Assembly (NCBI RefSeq): GCF_021155765.1
Contig: NC_060106.1
Coordinates: 7,447,501 to 7,511,500, forward strand
Source: Diprion similis
Taxonomy: Eukaryota; Arthropoda; Insecta; Hymenoptera; Diprionidae
Length of the DNA: 64,000 nt
Reading direction: 5' to 3'
The position numbers and the translations under genes are program-made. The notes under the pieces were generated by a model, which saw nothing but the letters and a program-made list of their open reading frames with translations, ran no database searches and had not been told where the DNA came from. Each line of letters opens with the position of its first letter. Position 1 is the first letter of the stretch. Shown in pieces: positions 23,763 through 36,905 of this stretch.

Positions 23763-25034
23763 CAGCAAACGATCACATGCCCTCTCAAGCGAGCAAGCTT
23801 GCATCAAGACACACAGCATCGTCATCATAAGCAATCAATCAAGCAGTCTCTGTTGTTGGTCGAACTCCTCGGCTGAGATGCTCCCCTGATACCAGGAGTA
23901 ATTTAACGCTAAAATTTTACGGAAGTAGCATGTAAGCAAGCGGTCGAATGCCCTCTCAAGCAAGCAGGCATGCATCGAGAGAGGCAGCATCGACATCATG
24001 AGCAGTCAATCAAGCAGTCTCTGTTTTTGGTCGACCTCCTCGGCTGAGATGCTCTCCTGATACCAGGAGTAATTTTTCGCTGAAATTTCTCCGATTTGAT
24101 CAATTCTTAGTCGATTTAGCATATAAGCAAGCGATCGCGGGCCCTCTTAAGAAAGCAGGCACGCATCTAGACTCACAGCATCGACATCATAAGCAGTCAA
24201 TCAAGCAGTCTCTGTTTTTGGTCGACCTCCTCGGCTGAGATGCTCTCCTGATACCAGGAGTAATTTTTCGCTGAAATTTCTCCGATTTGGTCTATTCTTA
24301 GTCAAAGTATTATATAAGCAAGAGATCGCGGGCTCTCTTAAGCAAGCAGGCATGCATGGAGACTCACAGCATCGACATCATAAGCAGTCAATCAAGCAGT
24401 CTCTGTTTTTGGTCGACCTCCTCGGCTGAGATGCTCTCCTGATACCAGGAGTAATTTTTCGCTGAAATTTCTCCGATTTGATCTATTCTTAGTCAAAGTA
24501 TTATATAAGCAAGAGATCGCGGGCTCTCTTAAGCAAGCAGGCACGCATCTACACTCACAGCATCGACATCATAAGCAGTCAATCAAGCAGTCTCTGTTTT
24601 TAGTCGACCTCCTCGGCTCAGCTGCTCTCCTGATACCAGGAGTAATTTTTCGCTAAAATTTCTCCGATTTGATCTATTCTTAGTCAAAGTATTATATAAG
24701 CAAGAGATCGCGGGCTCTCTAAAGCAAGCAGGCATGCATGGAGACTCACAGCATCGACATCATAAGCAGTCAATCAAGCAGTCTCTGTTTTTGGTCGACC
24801 TCCTCGGCTGAGATGCTCTCCTGATACCAGGAGTAATTTTTCGCTGAAATTTCTCCGATTTGATCAATTCTTAGTCTATTTATCATATAAGCAAGCGATC
24901 GCGGGCCCTCTTAAGCAAGCAGGCATGCATGGAGACTCACAGCATCGACATCATAAGCAGTCAATCAAGCAGTCTCTGTTTTTGGTCGACCTCCTCGGCT
25001 GAGATGCTCTCCTGATACCAGGAGTAATTTTTCG

Positions 25035-28000
25035 CTGAAATTTCTCCGATTTGATCAATTCTTCGTCTATTTATCATATAAGCAAGCGATCGCGGGCCCT
25101 CTTAAGCAAGCAGGCATGCATGGAGACTCACAGCATCGACATCATAAGCAGTCAATCAAGCAGTCTCTGTTTTTAGTCGACCTCCTCGGCTCAGCTGCTC
25201 TCCTGATACCAGGAGTAATTTTTCGCTAAAATTTCTCCGATTTGATCTATTCTTAGTCAAAGTATTATATAAGCAAGAGATCGCGGGCTCTCTTAAGCAA
25301 GCAGGCATGCATGGAGACTCACAGCATCGACATCATAAGCAGTCAATCAAGCAGTCTCTGTTTTTGGTCGACCTCCTCGGCTGAGATGCTCTCCTGATAC
25401 CAGGAGTAATTTTTCGCTGGAATTTCTCCGATATGATCAATTCTTAGTCGATTTAGCATATAAGCAAGCGATCGCGGGCCCTCTTAAGCAAGCAGGCATG
25501 CATCTACACTCACAGCATCGACATCATAAGCAGTCAATCAAGCAGTCTCTGTTTTTGGTCGACCTCCTCGGCTCAGCTGCTCTCCTGATACCAGGAGTAA
25601 TTTTTCGCTGAAATTTCTCCGATTTGGTCTATTCTTAGTCAAAGTATTATATAAGCAAGCGATCGCGGGCCCTCTTAAGCAAGCAGGCATGCATCTAGAC
25701 TCACAGCATCGACATCATAAGCAGTCAATCAAGCAGTCTCTGTTTTTAGTCGACCTCCTCGGCTCAGCTGCTCTCCTGATACCAGGAGTAATTTTTCGCC
25801 AAAATTTCTCCGATTTGATCAATTCTTAGTCGATTTATCATATAAACAAGCGATCGCGGGCCCTCTTAAGCAAGCAGGCATGCATGGAGACTCACAGCAT
25901 CGACATCATAAGCAGTCAATCAAGCAGTCTCTGTTTTTGGTCGACCTCCTCGGCTGAGATGCTCTCCTGATACCAGGAGTAATTTTTCGCTGAAATTTCT
26001 CCGATTTGATCAATTCTTAGTCGATTTAGCATATAAGCAAGCGATCGCGGGCCCTCTTAAGCAAGCAGGCATGCATCTAGACTCACAGCATCGACATCAT
26101 AAGCAGTCAATCAAGCAGTCTCTGTTTTTGGTCGACCTCCTCGGCTGAGATGCTCTCCTGATACCAGGAGTAATTTTTCGCTGAAATTTCTCCGATTTGA
26201 TCAATTCTTCGTCTATTTATCATATAAGCAAGCGATCGCGGGCCCTCTTAAGCAAGCAGGCACGCATCTACACTCACAGCATCGACATCATAAGCAGTCA
26301 ATCAAGCAGTCTCTGTTTTTAGTCGACCTCCTCGGCTCAGCTGCTCTCCTGATACCAGGAGTAATTTTTCGCTAAAATTTCTCCGATTTGATCAATTCTT
26401 AGTCGATTTATCATATAAACAAGCGATCGCGGGCTCTCTTAAGCAAGCAGGCATGCATGGAGACTCACAGCATCGACATCATAAGCAGTCAATCAAGCAG
26501 TCTCTGTTTTTGGTCGACCTCCTCGGCTGAGATGCTCTCCTGATACCAGGAGTAATTTTTCGCTGAAATTTCTCCGATTTGATCAATTCTTAGTCGATTT
26601 AGCATATAAGCAAGCGATCGCGGGCCCTCTTAAGCAAGCAGGCATGCATCTAGACTCACAGCATCGACATCATAAGCAGTCAATCAAGCAGTCTCTGTTT
26701 TTAGTCGACCTCCTCGGCTCAGCTGCTCTCCTGATACCAGGAGTAATTTTTCGCTAAAATTTCTCCGATTTGATCTATTCTTAGTCAAAGTATTATATAA
26801 GCAAGAGATCGCGGGCTCTCTTAAGCAAGCAGGCATGCATGGAGACTCACAGCATCGACATCATAAGCAGTCAATCAAGCAGTCTCTGTTTTTAGTCGAC
26901 CTCCTCGGCTCAGCTGCTCTCCTGATACCAGGAGTAATTTTTCGCCAAAATTTCTCCGATTTGATCAATTCTTAGTCGATTTATCATATAAACAAGCGAT
27001 CGCGGGCCCTCTTAAGCAAGCAGGCATGCATGGAGACTCACAGCATCGACATCATAAGCAGTCAATCAAGCAGTCTCTGTTTTTGGTCGACCTCCTCGGC
27101 TGAGATGCTCTCCTGATACCAGGAGTAATTTTTCGCTGAAATTTCTCCGATTTGATCAATTCTTAGTCGATTTAGCATATAAGCAAGCGATCGCGGGCCC
27201 TCTTAAGCAAGCAGGCATGCATCTAGACTCACAGCATCGACATCATAAGCAGTCAATCAAGCAGTCTCTGTTTTTGGTCGACCTCCTCGGCTGAGATGCT
27301 CTCCTGATACCAGGAGTAATTTTTCGCTGAAATTTCTCCGATTTGATCAATTCTTCGTCTATTTATCATATAAGCAAGCGATCGCGGGCCCTCTTAAGCA
27401 AGCAGGCACGCATCTACACTCACAGCATCGACATCATAAGCAGTCAATCAAGCAGTCTCTGTTTTTAGTCGACCTCCTCGGCTCAGCTGCTCTCCTGATA
27501 CCAGGAGTAATTTTTTGCTAAAATTTCTCCGATTTGATCTATTCTTAGTCAAAGTATTATATAAGCAAGAGATCGCGGGCTCTCTTAAGCAAGCAGGCAT
27601 GCATGGAGACTCACAGCATCGACATCATAAGCAGTCAATCAAGCAGTCTCTGTTTTTAGTCGACCTCCTCGGCTCAGCTGCTCTCCTGATACCAGGAGTA
27701 ATTTTTCGCCAAAATTTCTCCGATTTGATCAATTCTTAGTCGATTTATCATATAAACAAGCGATCGCGGGCCCTCTTAAGCAAGCAGGCATGCATGGAGA
27801 CTCACAGCATCGACATCATAAGCAGTCAATCAAGCAGTCTCTGTTTTTGGTCGACCTCCTCGGCTGAGATGCTCTCCTGATACCAGGAGTAATTTTTCGC
27901 TGAAATTTCTCCGATTTGATCAATTCTTAGTCGATTTAGCATATAAGCAAGCGATCGCGGGCCCTCTTAAGCAAGCAGGCATGCATCTAGACTCACAGCA

Positions 28001-31000
28001 TCGACATCATAAGCAGTCAATCAAGCAGTCTCTGTTTTTGGTCGACCTCCTCGGCTGAGATGCTCTCCTGATACCAGGAGTAATTTTTCGCTGAAATTTC
28101 TCCGATTTGATCAATTCTTCGTCTATTTATCATATAAGCAAGCGATCGCGGGCCCTCTTAAGCAAGCAGGCACGCATCTACACTCACAGCATCGACATCA
28201 TAAGCAGTCAATCAAGCAGTCTCTGTTTTTAGTCGACCTCCTCGGCTCAGCTGCTCTCCTGATACCAGGAGTAATTTTTTGCTAAAATTTCTCCGATTTG
28301 ATCTATTCTTAGTCAAAGTATTATATAAGCAAGAGATCGCGGGCTCTCTTAAGCAAGCAGGCATGCATGGAGACTCACAGCATCGACATCATAAGCAGTC
28401 AATCAAGCAGTCTCTGTTTTTGGTCGACCTCCTCGGCTGAGATGCTCTCCTGATACCAGGAGTAATTTTTCGCTGAAATTTCTCCGATTTGATCAATTCT
28501 TAGTCGATTTAGCATATAAGCAAGCGATCGCGGGCCCTCTTAAGCAAGCAGGCATGCATCTAGACTCACAGCATCGACATCATAAGCAGTCAATCAAGCA
28601 GTCTCTGTTTTTGGTCGACCTCCTCGGCTGAGATGCTCTCCTGATACCAGGAGTAATTTTTCGCTGAAATTTCTCCGATTTGATCAATTCTTAGTCTATT
28701 TATCATATAAGCAAGCGATCGCGGGCCCTCTTAAGCAAGCAGGCATGCATGGAGACTCACAGCATCGACATCATAAGCAGTCAATCAAGCAGTCTCTGTC
28801 TTTAGTCGACCTCCTCGGCTCAGCTGCTCTCCTGATACCAGGAGTAATTTTTCGCTAAAATTTCTCCGATTTGGTCTATTCTTAGTCAAAGTATTATATA
28901 AGCAAGCGATCGCGGGCCCTCTTAAGCAAGCAGGCATGCATCTAGACTCACAGCATCGACATCATAAGCAGTCAATCAAGCAGTCTCTGTTTTTAGTCGA
29001 CCTCCTCGGCTCAGCTGCTCTCCTGATACCAGGAGTAATTTTTCGCCAAAATTTCTCCGATTTGATCAATTCTTAGTCGATTTATCATATAAGCAAGCGA
29101 TCGCGGGCCCTCTTAAGCAAGCAGGCATGCATCTAAACTCACAGCATCGACATCATAAGCAGTCAATCAAGCAGTCTCTGTTTTTGGTCGACCTCCTCGG
29201 CTGAGATGCTCTCCTGATACCAGGAGTAATTTTTCGCTGAAATTTCTCCGATTTGATCAATTCTTAGTCTATTTATCATATAAGCAAGCGATCGCGGGCC
29301 CTCTTAAGCAAGCAGGCACGCATCTACACTCACAGCATCGACATCATAAGCAGTCAATCAAGCAGTCTCTGTTTTTGGTCGACCTCCTCGGCTCAGCTGC
29401 TCTCCTGATACCAGGAGTAATTTTTCGCTAAAATTTCTCCGATTTGGTCTATTCTTAGTCAAAGTATTATATAAGCAAGAGATCGCGGGCTCTCTTAAGC
29501 AAGCAGGCATGCATGGAGACTCACAGCATCGACATCATAAGCAGTCAATCAAGCAGTCTCTGTCTTTAGTCGACCTCCTCGGCTCAGCTGCTCTCCTGAT
29601 ACCAGGAGTAATTTTTCGCTAAAATTTCTCCGATTTGGTCTATTCTTAGTCAAAGTATTATATAAGCAAGCGATCGCGGGCCCTCTTAAGCAAGCAGGCA
29701 TGCATCTAGACTCACAGCATCGACATCATAAGCAGTCAATCAAGCAGTCTCTGTTTTTAGTCGACCTCCTCGGCTCAGCTGCTCTCCTGATACCAGGAGT
29801 AATTTTTCGCCAAAATTTCTCCGATTTGATCAATTCTTAGTCGATTTATCATATAAGCAAGCGATCGCGGGCCCTCTTAAGCAAGCAGGCATGCATCTAG
29901 ACTCACAGCATCGACATCATGAGCAGTCAATCAAGCAGTCTCTGTTTTTGGTCGACCTCCTCGGCTGAGATGCTCTCCTGATACCAGGAGTAATTTTTCG
30001 CTGAAATTTCTCCGATTTGATCAATTCTTAGTCGATTTAGCATATAAGCAAGCGATCGCGGGCCCTCTTAAGCAAGCAGGCATGCATCTAGACTCACAGC
30101 ATCGACATCATAAGCAGTCAATCAAGCAGCCTCTGTTTTTGGTCGACCTCCTCGGCTGAGATGCTCTCCTGATACCAGGAGTAATTTTTCGCTGAAATTT
30201 CTCCGATTTGATCAATTCTTCGTCTATTTATCATATAAGCAAGCGATCGCGGGCCCTCTTAAGCAAGCAGGCACGCATCTACACTCACAGCATCGACATC
30301 ATAAGCAGTCAATCAAGCAGTCTCTGTTTTTAGTCGACCTCCTCGGCTCAGCTGCTCTCCTGATACCAGGAGTAATTTTTCGCTAAAATTTCTCCGATTT
30401 GATCTATTCTTAGTCAAAGTATTATATAAGCAAGAGATCGCGGGCTCTCTTAAGCAAGCAGGCATGCATGGAGACTCACAGCATCGACATCATAAGCAGT
30501 CAATCAAGCAGTCTCTGTTTTTGGTCGACCTCCTCGGCTGAGATGCTCTCCTGATACCAGGAGTAATTTTTCGCTGAAATTTCTCCGATTTGATCAATTC
30601 TTAGTCGATTTAGCATATAAGCAAGCGATCGCGGGCCCTCTTAAGCAAGCAGGCATGCATCTAGACTCACAGCATCGACATCATAAGCAGTCAATCAAGC
30701 AGTCTCTGTTTTTGGTCGACCTCCTCGGCTGAGATGCTCTCCTGATACCAGGAGTAATTTTTCGCTGAAATTTCTCCGATTTGATCAATTCTTAGTCTAT
30801 TTATCATATAAGCAAGCGATCGCGGGCCCTCTTAAGCAAGCAGGCACGCATCTACACTCACAGCATCGACATCATAAGCAGTCAATCAAGCAGTCTCTGT
30901 TTTTGGTCGACCTCCTCGGCTCAGCTGCTCTCCTGATACCAGGAGTAATTTTTCGCTAAAATTTCTCCGATTTGGTCTATTCTTAGTCAAAGTATTATAT

Positions 31001-31146
31001 AAGCAAGAGATCGCGGGCTCTCTTAAGCAAGCAGGCATGCATGGAGACTCACAGCATCGACATCATAAGCAGTCAATCAAGCAGTCTCTGTCTTTAGTCG
31101 ACCTCCTCGGCTCAGCTGCTCTCCTGATACCAGGAGTAATTTTTCG
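25035..31146. repeat. Satellite higher-order block, copy 1 (32 monomers)
   Basis: Private variants in this block reappear in the next one. GCTGGAATTTCTCCGATATG at 25417 recurs exactly 6112 bp (32 x 191) downstream. AGCAGCCTCTG near 30128 and CATCATGAGCAG near 29915 recur 5157 bp (27 x 191) downstream. The change in offset from 6112 to 5157 locates a five-monomer difference near 26905-27860 of this copy. Inside this copy TTTTTTGCTA recurs at an offset of 764 bp (27511 and 28275), a local four-monomer repeat. Confidence 0.85.
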
Positions 31147-34100
31147 CTGAAATTTCTCCGATTTGATCAATTCTTCGTCTATTTATCATATAAGCAAGCG
31201 ATCGCGGGCCCTCTTAAGCAAGCAGGCATGCATGGAGACTCACAGCATCGACATCATAAGCAGTCAATCAAGCAGTCTCTGTTTTTAGTCGACCTCCTCG
31301 GCTCAGCTGCTCTCCTGATACCAGGAGTAATTTTTCGCTAAAATTTCTCCGATTTGATCTATTCTTAGTCAAAGTATTATATAAGCAAGAGATCGCGGGC
31401 TCTCTTAAGCAAGCAGGCATGCATGGAGACTCACAGCATCGACATCATAAGCAGTCAATCAAGCAGTCTCTGTTTTTGGTCGACCTCCTCGGCTGAGATG
31501 CTCTCCTGATACCAGGAGTAATTTTTCGCTGGAATTTCTCCGATATGATCAATTCTTAGTCGATTTAGCATATAAGCAAGCGATCGCGGGCCCTCTTAAG
31601 CAAGCAGGCATGCATCTACACTCACAGCATCGACATCATAAGCAGTCAATCAAGCAGTCTCTGTTTTTGGTCGACCTCCTCGGCTCAGCTGCTCTCCTGA
31701 TACCAGGAGTAATTTTTCGCTGAAATTTCTCCGATTTGGTCTATTCTTAGTCAAAGTATTATATAAGCAAGCGATCGCGGGCCCTCTTAAGCAAGCAGGC
31801 ATGCATCTAGACTCACAGCATCGACATCATAAGCAGTCAATCAAGCAGTCTCTGTTTTTAGTCGACCTCCTCGGCTCAGCTGCTCTCCTGATACCAGGAG
31901 TAATTTTTCGCCAAAATTTCTCCGATTTGATCAATTCTTAGTCGATTTATCATATAAACAAGCGATCGCGGGCCCTCTTAAGCAAGCAGGCATGCATGGA
32001 GACTCACAGCATCGACATCATAAGCAGTCAATCAAGCAGTCTCTGTTTTTGGTCGACCTCCTCGGCTGAGATGCTCTCCTGATACCAGGAGTAATTTTTC
32101 GCTGAAATTTCTCCGATTTGATCAATTCTTAGTCGATTTAGCATATAAGCAAGCGATCGCGGGCCCTCTTAAGCAAGCAGGCATGCATCTAGACTCACAG
32201 CATCGACATCATAAGCAGTCAATCAAGCAGTCTCTGTTTTTGGTCGACCTCCTCGGCTGAGATGCTCTCCTGATACCAGGAGTAATTTTTCGCTGAAATT
32301 TCTCCGATTTGATCAATTCTTCGTCTATTTATCATATAAGCAAGCGATCGCGGGCCCTCTTAAGCAAGCAGGCACGCATCTACACTCACAGCATCGACAT
32401 CATAAGCAGTCAATCAAGCAGTCTCTGTTTTTAGTCGACCTCCTCGGCTCAGCTGCTCTCCTGATACCAGGAGTAATTTTTCGCTAAAATTTCTCCGATT
32501 TGATCAATTCTTAGTCGATTTATCATATAAACAAGCGATCGCGGGCTCTCTTAAGCAAGCAGGCATGCATGGAGACTCACAGCATCGACATCATAAGCAG
32601 TCAATCAAGCAGTCTCTGTTTTTGGTCGACCTCCTCGGCTGAGATGCTCTCCTGATACCAGGAGTAATTTTTCGCTGAAATTTCTCCGATTTGATCAATT
32701 CTTAGTCGATTTAGCATATAAGCAAGCGATCGCGGGCCCTCTTAAGCAAGCAGGCATGCATCTAGACTCACAGCATCGACATCATAAGCAGTCAATCAAG
32801 CAGTCTCTGTTTTTAGTCGACCTCCTCGGCTCAGCTGCTCTCCTGATACCAGGAGTAATTTTTCGCTAAAATTTCTCCGATTTGATCTATTCTTAGTCAA
32901 AGTATTATATAAGCAAGAGATCGCGGGCTCTCTTAAGCAAGCAGGCATGCATGGAGACTCACAGCATCGACATCATAAGCAGTCAATCAAGCAGTCTCTG
33001 TTTTTAGTCGACCTCCTCGGCTGAGATGCTCTCCTGATACCAGGAGTAATTTTTCGCTGAAATTTCTCCGATTTGATCAATTCTTAGTCGATTTAGCATA
33101 TAAGCAAGCGATCGCGGGCCCTCTTAAGCAAGCAGGCATGCATCTAGACTCACAGCATCGACATCATAAGCAGTCAATCAAGCAGTCTCTGTTTTTGGTC
33201 GACCTCCTCGGCTGAGATGCTCTCCTGATACCAGGAGTAATTTTTCGCTGAAATTTCTCCGATTTGATCAATTCTTCGTCTATTTATCATATAAGCAAGC
33301 GATCGCGGGCCCTCTTAAGCAAGCAGGCACGCATCTACACTCACAGCATCGACATCATAAGCAGTCAATCAAGCAGTCTCTGTTTTTAGTCGACCTCCTC
33401 GGCTCAGCTGCTCTCCTGATACCAGGAGTAATTTTTTGCTAAAATTTCTCCGATTTGATCTATTCTTAGTCAAAGTATTATATAAGCAAGAGATCGCGGG
33501 CTCTCTTAAGCAAGCAGGCATGCATGGAGACTCACAGCATCGACATCATAAGCAGTCAATCAAGCAGTCTCTGTTTTTGGTCGACCTCCTCGGCTGAGAT
33601 GCTCTCCTGATACCAGGAGTAATTTTTCGCTGAAATTTCTCCGATTTGATCAATTCCTAGTCGATTTAGCATATAAGCAAGCGATCGCGGGCCCTCTTAA
33701 GCAAGCAGGCATGCATCTAGACTCACAGCATCGACATCATAAGCAGTCAATCAAGCAGTCTCTGTTTTTGGTCGACCTCCTCGGCTGAGATGCTCTCCTG
33801 ATACCAGGAGTAATTTTTCGCTGAAATTTCTCCGATTTGATCAATTCTTAGTCTATTTATCATATAAGCAAGCGATCGCGGGCCCTCTTAAGCAAGCAGG
33901 CATGCATGGAGACTCACAGCATCGACATCATAAGCAGTCAATCAAGCAGTCTCTGTCTTTAGTCGACCTCCTCGGCTCAGCTGCTCTCCTGATACCAGGA
34001 GTAATTTTTCGCTAAAATTTCTCCGATTTGGTCTATTCTTAGTCAAAGTATTATATAAGCAAGCGATCGCGGGCCCTCTTAAGCAAGCAGGCATGCATCT

Positions 34101-36303
34101 AGACTCACAGCATCGACATCATAAGCAGTCAATCAAGCAGTCTCTGTTTTTAGTCGACCTCCTCGGCTCAGCTGCTCTCCTGATACCAGGAGTAATTTTT
34201 CGCCAAAATTTCTCCGATTTGATCAATTCTTAGTCGATTTATCATATAAGCAAGCGATCGCGGGCCCTCTTAAGCAAGCAGGCATGCATCTAAACTCACA
34301 GCATCGACATCATAAGCAGTCAATCAAGCAGTCTCTGTTTTTGGTCGACCTCCTCGGCTGAGATGCTCTCCTGATACCAGGAGTAATTTTTCGCTGAAAT
34401 TTCTCCGATTTGATCAATTCTTAGTCTATTTATCATATAAGCAAGCGATCGCGGGCCCTCTTAAGCAAGCAGGCACGCATCTACACTCACAGCATCGACA
34501 TCATAAGCAGTCAATCAAGCAGTCTCTGTTTTTGGTCGACCTCCTCGGCTCAGCTGCTCTCCTGATACCAGGAGTAATTTTTCGCTAAAATTTCTCCGAT
34601 TTGGTCTATTCTTAGTCAAAGTATTATATAAGCAAGAGATCGCGGGCTCTCTTAAGCAAGCAGGCATGCATGGAGACTCACAGCATCGACATCATAAGCA
34701 GTCAATCAAGCAGTCTCTGTCTTTAGTCGACCTCCTCGGCTCAGCTGCTCTCCTGATACCAGGAGTAATTTTTCGCTAAAATTTCTCCGATTTGGTCTAT
34801 TCTTAGTCAAAGTATTATATAAGCAAGCGATCGCGGGCCCTCTTAAGCAAGCAGGCATGCATCTAGACTCACAGCATCGACATCATAAGCAGTCAATCAA
34901 GCAGTCTCTGTTTTTAGTCGACCTCCTCGGCTCAGCTGCTCTCCTGATACCAGGAGTAATTTTTCGCCAAAATTTCTCCGATTTGATCAATTCTTAGTCG
35001 ATTTATCATATAAGCAAGCGATCGCGGGCCCTCTTAAGCAAGCAGGCATGCATCTAGACTCACAGCATCGACATCATGAGCAGTCAATCAAGCAGTCTCT
35101 GTTTTTGGTCGACCTCCTCGGCTGAGATGCTCTCCTGATACCAGGAGTAATTTTTCGCTGAAATTTCTCCGATTTGATCAATTCTTAGTCGATTTAGCAT
35201 ATAAGCAAGCGATCGCGGGCCCTCTTAAGCAAGCAGGCATGCATCTAGACTCACAGCATCGACATCATAAGCAGTCAATCAAGCAGCCTCTGTTTTTGGT
35301 CGACCTCCTCGGCTGAGATGCTCTCCTGATACCAGGAGTAATTTTTCGCTGAAATTTCTCCGATTTGATCAATTCTTCGTCTATTTATCATATAAGCAAG
35401 CGATCGCGGGCCCTCTTAAGCAAGCAGGCACGCATCTACACTCACAGCATCGACATCATAAGCAGTCAATCAAGCAGTCTCTGTTTTTAGTCGACCTCCT
35501 CGGCTCAGCTGCTCTCCTGATACCAGGAGTAATTTTTCGCTAAAATTTCTCCGATTTGATCTATTCTTAGTCAAAGTATTATATAAGCAAGAGATCGCGG
35601 GCTCTCTTAAGCAAGCAGGCATGCATGGAGACTCACAGCATCGACATCATAAGCAGTCAATCAAGCAGTCTCTGTTTTTGGTCGACCTCCTCGGCTGAGA
35701 TGCTCTCCTGATACCAGGAGTAATTTTTCGCTGAAATTTCTCCGATTTGATCAATTCTTAGTCGATTTAGCATATAAGCAAGCGATCGCGGGCCCTCTTA
35801 AGCAAGCAGGCATGCATCTAGACTCACAGCATCGACATCATAAGCAGTCAATCAAGCAGTCTCTGTTTTTGGTCGACCTCCTCGGCTGAGATGCTCTCCT
35901 GATACCAGGAGTAATTTTTCGCTGAAATTTCTCCGATTTGATCAATTCTTAGTCTATTTATCATATAAGCAAGCGATCGCGGGCCCTCTTAAGCAAGCAG
36001 GCACGCATCTACACTCACAGCATCGACATCATAAGCAGTCAATCAAGCAGTCTCTGTTTTTGGTCGACCTCCTCGGCTCAGCTGCTCTCCTGATACCAGG
36101 AGTAATTTTTCGCTAAAATTTCTCCGATTTGGTCTATTCTTAGTCAAAGTATTATATAAGCAAGAGATCGCGGGCTCTCTTAAGCAAGCAGGCATGCATG
36201 GAGACTCACAGCATCGACATCATAAGCAGTCAATCAAGCAGTCTCTGTCTTTAGTCGACCTCCTCGGCTCAGCTGCTCTCCTGATACCAGGAGTAATTTT
36301 TCG
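31147..36303. repeat. Satellite higher-order block, copy 2 (27 monomers)
   Basis: This block begins directly where copy 1 ends and has length 5157, which is 6112 minus 955 (five monomers). It follows copy 1 to about 33017 at offset 6112 and from there to about 36303 at offset 5157. The simplest reading is a tandem duplication of the 6.1-kb block followed by loss of five monomers here, or gain of five in copy 1. Confidence 0.85.
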
Positions 36304-36905
36304 CCAAAATTTCTCCGATTTGATCAATTCTTAGTCGATTTATCATATAAGCAAGCGATCGCGGGCCCTCTTAAGCAAGCAGGCATGCATCTAGACTCAC
36401 AGCATCGACATCATGAGCAGTCAATCAAGCAGTCTCTGTTTTTGGTCGACCTCCTCGGCTGAGATGCTCTCCTGATACCAGGAGTAATTTTTCGCTGAAA
36501 TTTCTCCGATTTGATCAATTCTGAGTCGATTTATCATATAAGCAAGCGATCGCGGGCCCCTTTTGAGCAAGCAGGCATGCATCGAGACTCACGGCATCGA
36601 CATCATAAGCAGTCAATCAAGCAGTCTCTGTTTTTGGTTGACCTCCTCGGCTGAGATGCTCTCCTGATACCAGGAGTAATTTTTCGCTGAAATTTCTCCG
36701 ATTCGCTAATTCTAATGTAAGTTGCTGTAACATGTAAGCAAGCGATCACATGCTTTCTTAAACAAGCAGGCATGCATCAAAGCACACAGTATTAACGTCG
36801 CAAGCAGTTAATCAATCAGTCCCTGTTTTTGGAAGATCTCCTCGGCTCAGATATTCTCCTGATACCAGGAGTAATTTTTCGCTGGAATTTCTCCGATTTG
36901 CTTAA

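Larger units (their letters stand above)
23763..36905. repeat. 191-bp satellite array, about 69 monomers
   Basis: Each monomer carries AAGCAAGCGATCGCGGGC, CAGGCATGCAT, CACAGCATCGACATCAT, GGTCGACCTCCTCGGCT and CTCCTGATACCAGGAG. The anchor GATCGC recurs at 24133, 24324, 24515, 24706, 24897 and 25088, always 191 bp apart, through 36548. The distance 24133-36548 is 12415 bp, exactly 65 units. Three further divergent units lie at the edges: two on the left (171 and 191 bp) and one on the right (offset 196 bp). Variants come in a few classes: CTGAGATG or CTCAGCTG; TTTTTGG, TTTTTAG or TCTTTAG before TCGAC; CGATTTA or CAAAGTA before the TATAAGCAAG block. No monomer has meaningful coding capacity. A centromeric, pericentromeric or euchromatic satellite are all possible. 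Confidence 0.98.

Noticed and set aside
27515-27739. 74-residue open frame inside the satellite
   Set aside because: It exists only because of single variants in two monomers; neighbouring copies have stops in that frame.
23763-36905. CRISPR-like regular repeat spacing
   Set aside because: The whole 191-bp unit repeats with no unique spacers, and the context is eukaryotic; it is a satellite.
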